From Daedaleopsis sinensis (lineage: Eukaryota; Basidiomycota; Agaricomycetes; Polyporales; Polyporaceae), in contig CM066304.1 of the NCBI GenBank assembly GCA_033807695.1, forward strand, positions 3,472,001 to 3,536,000: a DNA stretch of 64,000 bases, read 5' to 3'. Within the stretch, counting starts at the first letter, position 1; the number at the start of each line of letters is the position of its first letter. The position numbers and the translations under genes are program-made. The notes beneath the pieces are model-generated. The model searched no databases and was not told the origin of the DNA. It was given only the letters and a program-made list of their open reading frames with translations. This document shows positions 31,951 to 42,787 of this stretch, piece after piece.

Positions 31951-32828
31951 TGCGATGTGTATTGGTGGTGCAGATGTGTGGCTTGTAGAGGGACAGTTGT
32001 GGCAGGATGTGTGAGGCCATCGTCGCTGCAACCGCGCTGGGCTTTATATGCAACTACTGGAGTGCGAGCTGCGGCGACGAGTGGGTTGCATAAGTGGGTT
32101 GGCAAGTTCACCGTCGAACGTAGTTGTACGTCTCTGTCGCATTTGGAAGTGGGCCAGTGCTCCGAGTCGGAGCCTCGGACTGCAAAGTGGCTGCAGCAGC
32201 AAAGGTGTGGGCGCTCCGAGGACGCGTATTAATAGTACTGACGCCCGCTAGCCGGAGCTGGAAGTGGGTCTCACCAGCTGAGCTCGGCATCGGGCTGCAG
32301 GTCAAGCCTATGACTTACTAAGTACTCAGCTTACTCCTCCTCAAAACCCTAACGTTCCAACGTTTGAGTGCTATCTGAAGCAGGTCGACGACTCGGCACA
32401 CAAGCACACGATAGTGACGCGACCGACACGACCGAGTCCAAACGGCCGACGTACTTCATGTACGAGTTGAGACGCCGTGGTTCTGAGGGCGCGCCGGCGG
32501 GTATAGCCTGGTAGAGCATGCGTTTGCTGCTTACCGTGGGGCTAGACCCTAACGGACAATAAACGAGGATTCAAAGAAAGAAAAACGGCCGACTTGAAGG
32601 CCCTTCCGCGTCGTGCTGAATTGCCGCGGCAGTGCCAGTGGCAGCTACTAGCCAACACTACTTTGATGTTCAAACGTTCATAGTACGTGTACCATACGAG
32701 CATGACTACATAGGAGGATCACACAAGTAATATATAATCCACGAGGTCTCTTGAGGCTGTGGATCATTCCGCGATGAGGAAAAGTGGCGATGAATACATC
32801 AAGGAAACTCGGCATACCGACTTAGCAC
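31951..32828. other. Intergenic: reductase promoter and 3' flank of secreted protein copy 2
   Basis: A TATA-like site on the minus strand (ATATAAAG near 32041-32048) precedes the reductase. No additional gene was recognised. Confidence 0.4.
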
Positions 32829-33336
32829 CTATTTGCGCGAGAACTGCAGGTGGTAACGATAATATTCATCGGTTTGGTCAGGGATTATATCTCTGTGGTA
32901 GGCGACGTCGGCTAGCCGGGGATAGATTCTCCCGCCGACGAGGCCGCCGCTGTGACAGCTGTTCAGGACGCTCTGGAGGTACCCACCGCAGTTGATGTTT
33001 TTCTGGAGGTGCGCGCCGTACATGCCGCACACGTCGATCTTGCAATTGCGGACCTTGACGACGGTCGTGCAAAAGGAGCCCACACTGTTTTTCTGGTGAC
33101 AGTTGGTGTGGATCTGGTGGAGAGCCTGGGCGCAATCGTCCATGTTCGGGCTCCCGAGGCTCGTCTCGCATATTATACGCTCGGAGTCTGCGATAGCGGC
33201 AGGTGAGTCAGTATCACTCCTTGAAGGAGGCCCGTGTGAGATGTCGAGAAGACTCACCACGTTCGGATAGTGTAGAGCCTTGGACCAGGGCCATGGCAAT
33301 CGCTAGGACAGAGACAACAGCCGAAAGCTTGAGCAT
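32829..33336 (-). CDS. Small secreted cysteine-rich protein, copy 2
   Basis: Exon 1 (ATG 33336) encodes MLKLSAVVSVLAIAMALVQG, a signal peptide. An intron (about 33195-33257) leads to exon 2, which carries ICETSLGSPNM-DC, CKIDVCG, CGGYLQSVLN-C and VGGRIYP and ends YHLQFSRK. The residues and intron position match the protein at 29044-29633, and the upstream sequences are also similar, so the pair arose by duplication including the promoter. Secretion is well supported, function is not. Confidence 0.78.
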
Positions 33337-36247
33337 GATGGTGATGGGTAGGGGGAGGTCGGGAGGTCGGGAGGGGAAGTTGAGGGATATTTAGATTGGG
33401 AGTTGAAGAATGTCGAATGGCCATCGACTCGGAGTCTTATAAGATCACGGACTCAGCAGTGTGTCTGGAGTGACGATGTGTGTGATGTAGTGTATCGGCA
33501 CAGGGAAGTTTTCAGATATTATGATAGAGCGTTATGCCCCGGATCACAAACATTACGGGCCACGGCGTACAGCCAGCGGGGTTCGGAGCGAGGAATCCTG
33601 TGCCTGGTCGGTTCGGAGACTGCTGGAACATGCATTGGCAACACCGAAGAACGACTTGATTAACCGTTGAATATCAGTGAATACATACACAAGGCAGGCC
33701 CATGAATATTCGGGGTTGGTGAACTCTTCCCTATGGTCGAACAGTGGATTATCAGGGACCAGAATGGCTGCCCACTATGAGCAGAGGAAAGCGACAAACC
33801 CAATAAGTATGATGTCGTTCCGGCTCGTTCGGAGCCGGGGAATACCAAGGCAACACATGGCTCACATAGTGGTATGTATGTACTTAGTCGGGATGTCAGC
33901 AACACAGACTTGAAGTGACTTGATCGCGAGATCCCGCACTCTACTACTGTAGTTTCAGGTAAGTAACGTTTCACTGGCATTGGGCAATGCAGCAGTTGAT
34001 CTAGATCTCGGGCACGCAACTCATCTGACTTTGGATACTTAGTGACAGTGTTGATTTGTCTGGGTTGACGGAGTTTCAGTTCAGGGAGCCTGCGAGACAG
34101 CGGTATAAGTAGTTTGTATGGCAAGGCACGAGGGTTACTTTGGGGGTCAGCGGCACCATGGTAGCGGGATTCTGACGCGTGCGAGCTAAGTAGAGTGAAG
34201 CGGGAGGAGGCAGGAGGATCAGATCTGATGCAGGTGGAGGATGGGCAGAGTCTAGTCTGAAACACCCTCGGTAATATCACCTTGTCTGTAAGTCAGAAGA
34301 GCCTGCTGCCTGAGAAACATCATACGAATGTCTGCTGGTAGTGGTTTGAACGATGTCCGACTCACTAGGAGGCTGAGGGAACAGAACAGAGCGGTAGACA
34401 CCGGACAGCGTCCAGACCCCGACCACGTGCTCAACTATAGCCGAGCTCAAGTTCGGAATCTCCCTCTCTTTGGTTAACATTCATATCCTCAGTCTTAAGG
34501 AGGCGCATCTGTTTTCCAGCTCCTGCTCCGTAAAAACTTGAACGAGATCTTGCACATCCGCCGTCCAAGGACTCGCGGCCGCTAGAGTTAGAATGTGTAG
34601 TACTGCGGACCGACAGCGCATACAGTTCGTACTCACGCTCGCCGAACTTCCTCCTCCTCCTCCTCCGTATTCTGAAGCCCAATTCTGTACTTATCCATAC
34701 GGGGCACGTCACTGCCCCAGTGCCCCTTGATGACACATGATCACGACAACTCACCTCCAGGCTCAGCGCTCAGTACTCAGTACTCAGTACTAGTCAGCCG
34801 CGGTACGCAGTGGTACGTGCACAGGCGGAAGATTCACATCACCCATCTAGACCTATCAATCATATTGTAGATCAACTTATAATGCTTTGAACGGCGCTGA
34901 AGGACAACTGAAGGAGCGCTCGTCCCAAAGTTCCACAGTCCTCGAGCTGGTGCGAGCCTCATTTCTCCCACGAGACAGAAGAGCGAACGTCGAAATCGAA
35001 CGCCGCAAGCCACTCTGGCTCCGCTCTGCCAGGATGAACATTGTCATCACTGCCCGCGCTACTAGTACGTGATTCTCTCTTCCGACGACTTTCGTGTCCA
35101 GGAATACCGCCGCACAGTCTAGCTAACACATTTGATTTACAGGATCCGTGTCGGGTAGCACTTGAGCAAGCAGGTGCTGCCTTCCATCTGACACTTAACA
35201 ACCACTCCCATTTCTCACACAAACCTCCCGCTCCTGTCGGAGTTCGCACCGGTCGGGATCAGTACCCCACTTACAAAGTCCTCGGAAGTTTGGACTGGAA
35301 CATACAGTAACCCATTTGCACCGTCGTGCGCTTCGAGGCCACGGCGCTGCGTCCTGAAATATCAGACACACGTGCTCGGGGGCCCCAGTCTCCTGCACCA
35401 CGCGGACGCTGCGCGGCGGCGGGTGCACACGCCAGGCGGCGCGCGGACATTGAAGGTCGCCGTGGTCGGAGTGCTGGCAACAGATTGCGTTGCCGTGTCG
35501 TCGACACGGCCAACATCGCATCTCGCGGTGCACGCCAGCCTTCTGCTCCGTTCCTCCCAAGTCCGTGTTCCGCCTCCCGCGGTCCGATGCATCTCACCGG
35601 CTAGCTCCGCCCGCGAACATTCAAACATTGGCGTCCGAGTGATGAGTCCGTGTGCATATGTCTTCCTCGACCCTTCCTCGCCTCGCCCTCGTGAGCCAGA
35701 CTCTTCGGACTTGTGGCAGTGACGGCGACGAAGCACGCGTGTAGTCCATCTTGCCCCGATCCCCGATCCACCTCCGCCTGCAGAAGGAAGGCTGCGAGAG
35801 GCTTGCGGTACTACTTATCCTTTTACTGGCAGCGCAATGCCTGCCGCCGGGACCCTGCACGCATGTCGCGCGCGATTGCGGGCTGGCGATAGCTGTCCCG
35901 GGAGCTTGCGGGCTCGAGAACTCCGACTGCCAGAACTCTCTGCCAGTGCCATCCAGGCGACGACGACATACGGCCGACCTTCTGGCGCATGGCAACTGCT
36001 CGAATGTGTCCGCCCGGGTGTGTATAACTATCCAAATGACCGACGACTTCTGTGGCGTCCCGTCACCTCCGGGTACTTACTTACTCTTCACAAAGCCAAC
36101 CCGAAGGTCTAGTCAGTTCCCCTTGGCTTCGTGTTCTCTCGACGACTCAAACCAGCCCCGTTTCCATCAGAGCGACCTCCTCTTTGATCCTCGACTGCCC
36201 ACAGTTCCCGGTCGGAGCCCATTGAAAGAAACAGGACTGCAGGTGGT
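33337..36247. other. Long intergenic stretch, no gene recognised
   Basis: Open frames of 60-210 codons are scattered on both strands but lack domains, plausible start context and intron-linked extension. The first few hundred bp are the promoter of secreted protein copy 2. A long plus-strand frame at 35751-36767 overlaps amidase exons in a partly different reading and is not considered real. Confidence 0.4.
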
Positions 36248-37546
36248 ATGGGCCCGGTACAGCTCCCGAACGCGATCTCGACGGCCACTGGCAGGTGTAG
36301 GTACCGCGACGCCGCACGGCGCAAACACATTGCGCGGGCGGACGCCATACGAGACGGGCACACTGCAACCACCGTGCGGCCGCTGTCTTCTGCAGAGCGG
36401 GAAACCTATCTGCGCGCAACAGGTCGGTCGAGTACTCGCATGTCGTCGTGTACCCTCCGGCGATGGCTCACCCATGGACATACCTTGCAACACGGCAGCT
36501 CCAGAGATCATGCAGCGCATCTCGCAAGGCAAGTGGACGGCGTCGGACATGCTCGAGGCGTACATCGCTCGCGCGATACTGGCGCAAGAGCTGACAAACT
36601 GCCTCACGGAAGGTCTGTCTGCTCATCCACTATTGGTGCTTCGCGAAGTTACTGACCTTTCAATGAACCAGTGCTCTTCGCCGAAGCCCGTGCGGAGGCC
36701 CAGGCGCTGGACGAGGAGTTCGCGTCCACGGGCAGCATCCGCGGGCCCCTCCACGGTGTGCCTGTGAGCTTCAAGGACCAGTGTGAGTCCGGTACACTAC
36801 ATGCTATAGCAGGCTAGTACTTACCCGTCTGCAGACGACATCAAGGGTGTTGACTCCACCGTGGGCTTCTCGGCTCGCGCGGGCGACCCTTCGCCCGAGG
36901 ATTCGCTGGTGAGTGCCACCGCTCGGTGCGCACGTATTTACTGATGCTGCCCGCTCCGGGTTGGTCGGACCCAGGTTGTCGCGCTCGTCCGGGCTGCCGG
37001 GGGCGTGCCCATCGCGAAGGCGAACCTCACGCAGGCGATGTTCTTCTTCAAGTGCGCGAACCCGGTCTGGGGGCGCACGCTGAACCCGTACAGCTGCGCG
37101 CACTCGAGCGGCGGGTCGAGCGGCGGCGAGGGCGCACTGCTCGCCATGGACGGTGCCACGCTCGGCTGGGGTTCCGACGTCGGAGGCTCGCTGAGGTTCG
37201 TGACGTCTCCCGCTCTGCTACCGGAGATGCGCTCGCTCACGCCGTCGCGCCGCTTCTGCTTCCCTTTGTGCGCCCCTACGCGCATGCGCATGCTAGGATA
37301 CTGGCGGCGGCGTGTGGAATCTACTTGCTCAAGCCTGGCGTGGGCCGCATCGGCGTAGCAGGCATGCAAGGTACGCATTCTGCGCGTTCCTTCCCCACAC
37401 TTCCGAGCCCCGCCTGTTGGGATCGCGTTGGGCTCTTCCCGCGTCCTGCACATGCGCACGGGCTTCCTCCGCTCCGTTCGTGGACGCTCGCCGGCGTCTC
37501 CGTGCGCGCAGACCCCCTTCGCGGCTTCGAGGGGATCCGATCCGTC
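36248..37546 (+). pseudogene. FAAH-like amidase, 5' part, interrupted by a chromovirus LTR
   Basis: This is an amidase-signature hydrolase that would cleave an amide bond with a Ser-cisSer-Lys triad. ATG 36248 begins YRDAARRKHIARADAIRDG, followed by exons APEIMQR..., VLFAEARAEAQALDEEF, LHGVPVSFKDQ (catalytic Lys near 36773), VALVRAAGGVPIAKANLTQ, NPYSCAHSSGGSSGGEGAL (Ser near 37116-37121) and WGSDVGGSLR (Ser near 37188). Later exons give AAACGIYLLKPGVGRIGV and PLRGFEGIRSV. GT-AG introns separate these. The exon is cut after GIRSV by the LTR at 37547. Without the insertion it would continue AGPMGR in frame at 37808 or 40331. Confidence 0.85.
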
Positions 37547-37802
37547 TGTAAGCCCCACTATAGATCGTATGTGATACTCTCTCACGCTTAGCTTACACAG
37601 CCACCTCTCTCTGTCACACATTCCTATTTCGGATACTATATCGTTCCACGGTTCACCCTGCGTTCTATCTCTACCTCCTACTTAGAGCAACAACGCAGGT
37701 ATGTATTCACATGTTCTACTCTACCTCCTACTTAGAGCAACAACGCAGACGCTTTGTGCCTGTTCTCTCCTCCAGTGTGAGCCGCCTGTCGACAGGCTTA
37801 CA
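37547..37802 (+). repeat. Chromovirus LTR, first copy, with target duplication on both sides (solo-LTR structure)
   Basis: The 256-bp LTR has 8-bp inverted ends TGTAAGCC/GGCTTACA. It is flanked on both sides by CCGTC (37542-37546 and 37803-37807) and then by uninterrupted amidase sequence, which is the signature of a solo LTR. It differs from the second copy at three positions. Confidence 0.9.
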
Positions 37803-38103
37803 CCGTCGCAGGGCCCATGGGAAGGTGAGTGCACTTGTATTCGCGTGCCTGTTCTGTTCCGCGGTGTGCCTGCCAACGATGTTCGCATCGGCAGGGCGTC
37901 ATGAATGCACGCGGGAGTGCCAACGTCCCGCCGAGAGCCCGGAGAGTGTTGTGCAGACGACTGACCCGACTCTGTATGCGCACTCGGACAGGTCCGTCAA
38001 AGACCTCGAACTTGCGGCTCGTGTCGTGTTCGGGAAGACGCACGGCTCTCACACGAACCCTGGGTGCGATCCCGCCCCGCTGCCGTACCGAGAAGTCGCC
38101 CTG
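37803..38103 (+). repeat. Duplicated amidase segment, first copy, ending at an abrupt junction
   Basis: These 301 bp match 40326-40626 except for one C/T difference. They contain the end of the interrupted exon, an intron of about 170 bp, and the exon beginning RSVKDLELAARVVFGK. After 38103 the amidase stops mid-exon and chromovirus RNase H sequence begins. Confidence 0.9.
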
Positions 38104-39962
38104 TTCCATTCACCGTCTACACCGATCACAGGACTTTGGAGAACTTCGCCACTCAGAAGCACCTCTCGCAACGACAAGCTCGATGGCAAGAGTTCATGGG
38201 GCAATATGATTTCAACATTGTGTACCTCAAGGGTGACAATAACTCCGTCGCCGACTCCTTGTCTCGCTTGCATCCTCTGGATGAGATCATCGACCCCTCC
38301 TCCATCGCTGCAGTGCGCGATTTCCGCTCGGCTTCCTCCGCCTTGCATGCTCGCACTATGTTGAATCCGATCGCGACCATCATCGCGCCCGTGACCGCCT
38401 TGCGTATCGGTACCGACCCCGCTTGGCTCGAGCGCATTCGTTCTGGGTACCGCACGGATCGCTGGTGCGTCAAACTCTTGAAGGGTCTTGCTGGAGACTC
38501 TGAATCTGCCGCACTCGCTCTGTTCGACATCGGTGATCTCAACGGTCGCTCCCATGCTGGTGTCCGCTGCAACGACAAGCTGCTGTACGTCGGTACTCGA
38601 CTAGTCGTTCCCCGCATCGACAACCTGCGAGAAGTCATTTTCGCTCTCGCCCATGACACGCTCGGTCACAGCGGTTTCGACAAGTCTTACTCCGCTATCA
38701 GGGAGGACTATTACTGGCCTCACATGCGCAAGGAGCTTCAGACTATGTACATTCCGGGTTGCGATCCTTGTCAACGTAACAAGGCTAGTACCCGGAAACG
38801 TCCTGGGCCCTTGCACCCTCTGCCTGTGCCGGACGGTCGCTGCCTCTCTGTGGCTATCGACTTCGTCGGTCCCCTGCCTCTCGACGGTGGTTTCGACAGT
38901 CTCGTCACCATGACTTGTCGAATGAACTCCGGTATCCGTATAGTCCCCTGTCGGACCGACATATCGGCAGAAGATTTCGCTGCCATCTTCTTCCAACATT
39001 GGTATTGCGAGAACGGCCTTCCGGACGTTATCATCTCCGACTGCGACCCTCTCTTCGTATCCACATTCTGGCGCGCACTCCATCGTCTGTCTGGCGTCAA
39101 GCTCAACCTCTCTTCGTCGTTTCACCCTCAGTCTGACGGTGCGAGCGAGCGCTCGAACAAGACTGTCGTCCAGATGCTCCGCTTCCATGTCTCGCGGAAG
39201 CAAACCGGCTGGGTATCAGCTCTACCTGCTATCCGGTTCCAATTCATGAACACCGTCAACGCCTCCACCGGCTACACCCCCTTCCAACTATGTCACGGTC
39301 GCTCTCCCCGGGTCATGCCCCCGATCTCCTCCGACGCTCTCGACGGTACTCGTGTCGTATTCCCCTCCGGAGCTGACGCTGCTCGCGATGTCATCGCGCG
39401 GCTCGAAGTCGACACCATGGAGGCGGCTGACAACCTCCTCCTTGCGAAGATCGATCAGACTGACGCTGCCAACCACAACCGCGCTCCTGACCCGTGCTAT
39501 TCCATCGGCGACCAAGTGTTGCTTTCCACTTTCCACCGCCGTCGTGAGTACATGCAACGCGGTGACACTCGTGTCGCCAAGTTCATGGTACGCTTCGACG
39601 GACCTTTCCGCATCATCCAGGCCTGGCCTGATTCCTCCGCATATACTCTCGAGCTTCTAGACTCGATGAATATCTTCCCCACCTTCCACGTCTCTCTCCT
39701 GAAGCCATTCGTTCCTAACGACGGTATTCTGTTCCCCGGGCGCGAGGACGCTTGCCCCGGACCCATCGTCGGCCCGGACGGCGAATCCGAATGGTTCATC
39801 GAACACATCTTGGATCGTCGTCCCATCGGTCGCGGGTTTCGCTATCTTGTTCGTTGGCTCGGATACAGTCAAGCCCATGACTCTTGGTTACCTGGTCGCG
39901 AGCTCAAGGATTGCGAGGCTCTTGACGTATACAACCGGGACAACGGCATCGAGAACTCCTGA
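38104..39962 (+). pseudogene. 5'-truncated chromovirus pol: RNase H end, integrase, chromodomain
   Basis: The frame begins abruptly in RNase H (PFTVYTDHRTLENF, ADSLSRL). The integrase has an HHCC finger (H..H, C-x2-C in GCDPCQ) and catalytic residues in AIDFVGPLP, ISDCDPLF and GASERSNKTV. The GPF-type module is KFMVRFDGPFRIIQAWP. The C-terminal chromodomain is EHILDRRP..YLVRWLGYS..DSWLP. Gag, protease, reverse transcriptase and primer-binding site are missing. It ends at TGA 39960. A polypurine-like stretch (GGATGGGGGAGAG) abuts the LTR at 40070. It belongs to a lineage different from the elements at 1-16 kb, which show no chromodomain. Confidence 0.92.
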
Positions 39963-40069
39963 TTTTTTTTCTCTCCCACTTTACCCCTTTTCTTTATCAC
40001 CCTCCACCCAATGGGCTTCCTTCGTTTCCACTGCTTCCTACGTGCTGAATTTTTTTGGATGGGGGAGAG

Positions 40070-40325
40070 TGTAAGCCCCACTATAGATCGTATGTGATAC
40101 TCTCTCGCGCTTAGCTTACACAGCCACCTCTCTCCGTCACACATTCCTATTTCGGATACTATATCGTTCCACGGTTCACCCTGCGTTCTATCTCTACCTC
40201 CTACTTAGAGCAACAACGCAGGTATGTATTCACATGTTCTACTCTACCTCCTACTTAGAGCAACAACGCAGACGCTTTGTGCCTGTTCTCTCCTCCAGTG
40301 TGAGCCGCCTGTCGACAGGCTTATA
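40070..40325 (+). repeat. Chromovirus LTR, second copy
   Basis: This 256-bp copy is collinear with 37547-37802. Its last inverted-end base set is mutated (GGCTTATA). It is followed by the same CCGTC target duplication and amidase sequence. Confidence 0.92.
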
Positions 40326-41966
40326 CCGTCGCAGGGCCCATGGGAAGGTGAGTGCACTTGTATTCGCGTGCCTGTTCTGTTCCGCGGTGTGCCTGCCAAC
40401 GATGTTCGCATCGGCAGGGCGTCATGAATGCATGCGGGAGTGCCAACGTCCCGCCGAGAGCCCGGAGAGTGTTGTGCAGACGACTGACCCGACTCTGTAT
40501 GCGCACTCGGACAGGTCCGTCAAAGACCTCGAACTTGCGGCTCGTGTCGTGTTCGGGAAGACGCACGGCTCTCACACGAACCCTGGGTGCGATCCCGCCC
40601 CGCTGCCGTACCGAGAAGTCGCCCTGCCGGAGAAGCTACGGTTTGGTTACTACCTCTCCGGTGCGTCGCGTGCTTTGTCGAAACTCTGGCGACCGGGCTC
40701 GCGTGCTGACCGGTCGCGCTGCGGCAGACGGGTTCATCAAGGCGTCGCCAGCGGACCAGCGCGCTGTGCGCGAGACCGTCGCCGCGCTCCGTAACACTGG
40801 GCACGAGTGTGTCCCGTTCCAGGTCCCCCAAGGTGTGTTCCCCGCGCCTGAGTCACGCCCTGACGTCTCTGCATGCTCATGAAGTGAATTGCCAGTCACG
40901 GATGCGATGGAGTGCTACATGCATCTCATCGCGGCCGACAGGTTCAAGACTCTAACGTCAGATCTGGGAGATGACCCGGTGGTGAGTGCTTCTGGATGTG
41001 CAGGCGGCCGAGTGGGCGGGCGGACGGTGCACTAAACCTGCTTGCGCTGCGGTCATGGCACCCTGCCACGCCGCTACTAGGAAGCCGGCCTTTCTGCCAT
41101 CCTCCTAGGATCAGCACTTCCAAGTACGATTTCGGGGTGTAGCTGACACACAACCTACGACATTATTGACTTCATGTGTTATTCTTGGCACAGACTGGCT
41201 GCGTTCTGTGCTTGTGTGGACCGTGCACCGGGTGTTTGGGGACGACGCGCTCGCCCGCCTCATCCTTGCCAGCCGGCCATGTGCTGGCATGCAGGAGTAT
41301 GCCGAGTGGATTAAGCGGCGCGACGACTACCGCCGTCTGTTCACCCAGCAGGTGAGCACCTAGCATAGCTAGAACGCTCACGCAACCTCCCTCACCCCAC
41401 ACCATGTTGTCATTGTACCTCCAGGTATGGAACAGACACAACTTTGACGGGCTCATTACGCCCGTGCTCGCGCTCCCCGCAATGCCGCACGAGTGAGCTC
41501 ACTCCCCCCCCATTCATTCTAGCGGCAGCCCCATTGACACCTCCTTCCCCTCTCTCATCTCTGGCACCCCCGCAGCTTGTGCAGGTTCCTCGCCCCGCTT
41601 GCAGGGAGCACCGCGCTCTACAACGTGCTCGGCCTCCCCGTAGGCGTCGTCCCCGTCACCCACGTCCGCGCACACGACGACGCAGCCTCCGCCGCATGGA
41701 CCAACGCGCGCATCGGCGCCGGGCACGGCTCCCCACTCCTCGAGCGGCTGCTGTACGGGTGGCCGCTCCCCGTGCTTCTCTCTGGCGGACACGGCGGATG
41801 GGCCGGCTACTACGACGCGGGCGCGATGGCGGGTGTCCCGGTCAGCGTGCAGGTCGTCGGGCGGCAGTGGGAGGAGGAGCGCGTGGTCGAGATGATGAAG
41901 GCAGTCGACCACGCGCTCGGCCCGCGCGACTTTGGCCCGTTCTGCTGGTGTGCGCAGGGGGCGTGA
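40326..41966 (+). pseudogene. FAAH-like amidase, 3' part
   Basis: After the LTR the exon resumes as AGPMGR. The following exons, joined by GT-AG introns, encode RSVKDLELAARVVFGK...PEKLRFGYYLS, DGFIKASPADQRAVRETVAALR, MECYMHLIAADRF, TDWLRSVLVWTVHRVFG, WNRHNFDGLITPVLALPAMPHE and CRFLAPLAGSTALYNVLGLPVGVVP. The last residues are QVVGRQWEEERVVEMMK to a TGA at 41964. No disabling change is seen apart from the insertion. The catalytic half lies at 36248-37546. A related but decayed 3' fragment lies at 26575-27500. Confidence 0.85.
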
Positions 41967-42787
41967 GCGGGTGGGTGGGCGTTGATTTGGGCTGCTGGTT
42001 TAGGTGACTGGCTAGGATTTTCTCTGTGAGACATGTGGCAGGTGCTTCCGATGTGGCTGGTATTGGTACGATGCTCATTTTAATACAGCGCGGCGTTAAT
42101 CAGACAGATCAAGTATGGGTGTCGCACAGTTCTCGTAAGCGCGGCGTTGCTGCGAACAAGCAATGCTACTCTGTAGTCTGGACCCGTGGTGGTGCCATGT
42201 TGCTGTGGCCCCCGACGTACATGGTATATCATCAGTCAGTTTGACAAGTGTTGAGTACACCACCTTCCCAATCTGGATATGTAGACGCCTGACGGTACAC
42301 TGTTCTTGTCCAAAATCCCAGCTTGAAGCTCGTCTCCGCCGTCACGCGAGTAGTAATTTCCTTCACAGATTCGCGTCACTTGTGCTGCAAATGCTACCCA
42401 GGTCATTATCCGATTGAACTCCTTCAAAAGGCAATATTGAAACTACGCTCAGACTCCCAGTGTGTACTAGACTTGTTCAGACTAGGCTTCCCGAGAATGC
42501 GGCGTCCTATTGATTCAAGACATCCTTTGCCATTGCATTTCGAACGCCAGCATGCGCGGCGTAGTGGTGATGATGAATTGTTGCACATTGAATAGCAGCT
42601 CGCGCTCGTAACCCATAGATAGCATTCGGTCGGACCGAACAGTCGATGCATGAATGCTGTAAGTAGGTACCCTATCCTCGCTAAGACGGAGGTGCGGACT
42701 TCTCCATTGCTACCTGGGACTCAACTACTCGCATCCGTTGCAAGTAATCCTGATCCAGTAGCCACAGGTGTCCCATCGTTCGGCTCC
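41967..42787. other. Intergenic between two convergent genes
   Basis: This stretch holds the 3' flanks of the amidase (plus) and the membrane protein gene (minus). No other feature was recognised. Confidence 0.4.

Noticed and set aside
35751..36767. 338-codon plus-strand frame upstream of the amidase
   Set aside because: It reads through an amidase intron and matches amidase exon sequence only over a short internal stretch.
37547..40325. A complete chromovirus bounded by two LTRs
   Set aside because: The first LTR is followed by host amidase sequence, and gag, protease and RT are absent, so the two LTRs do not bracket one intact element.
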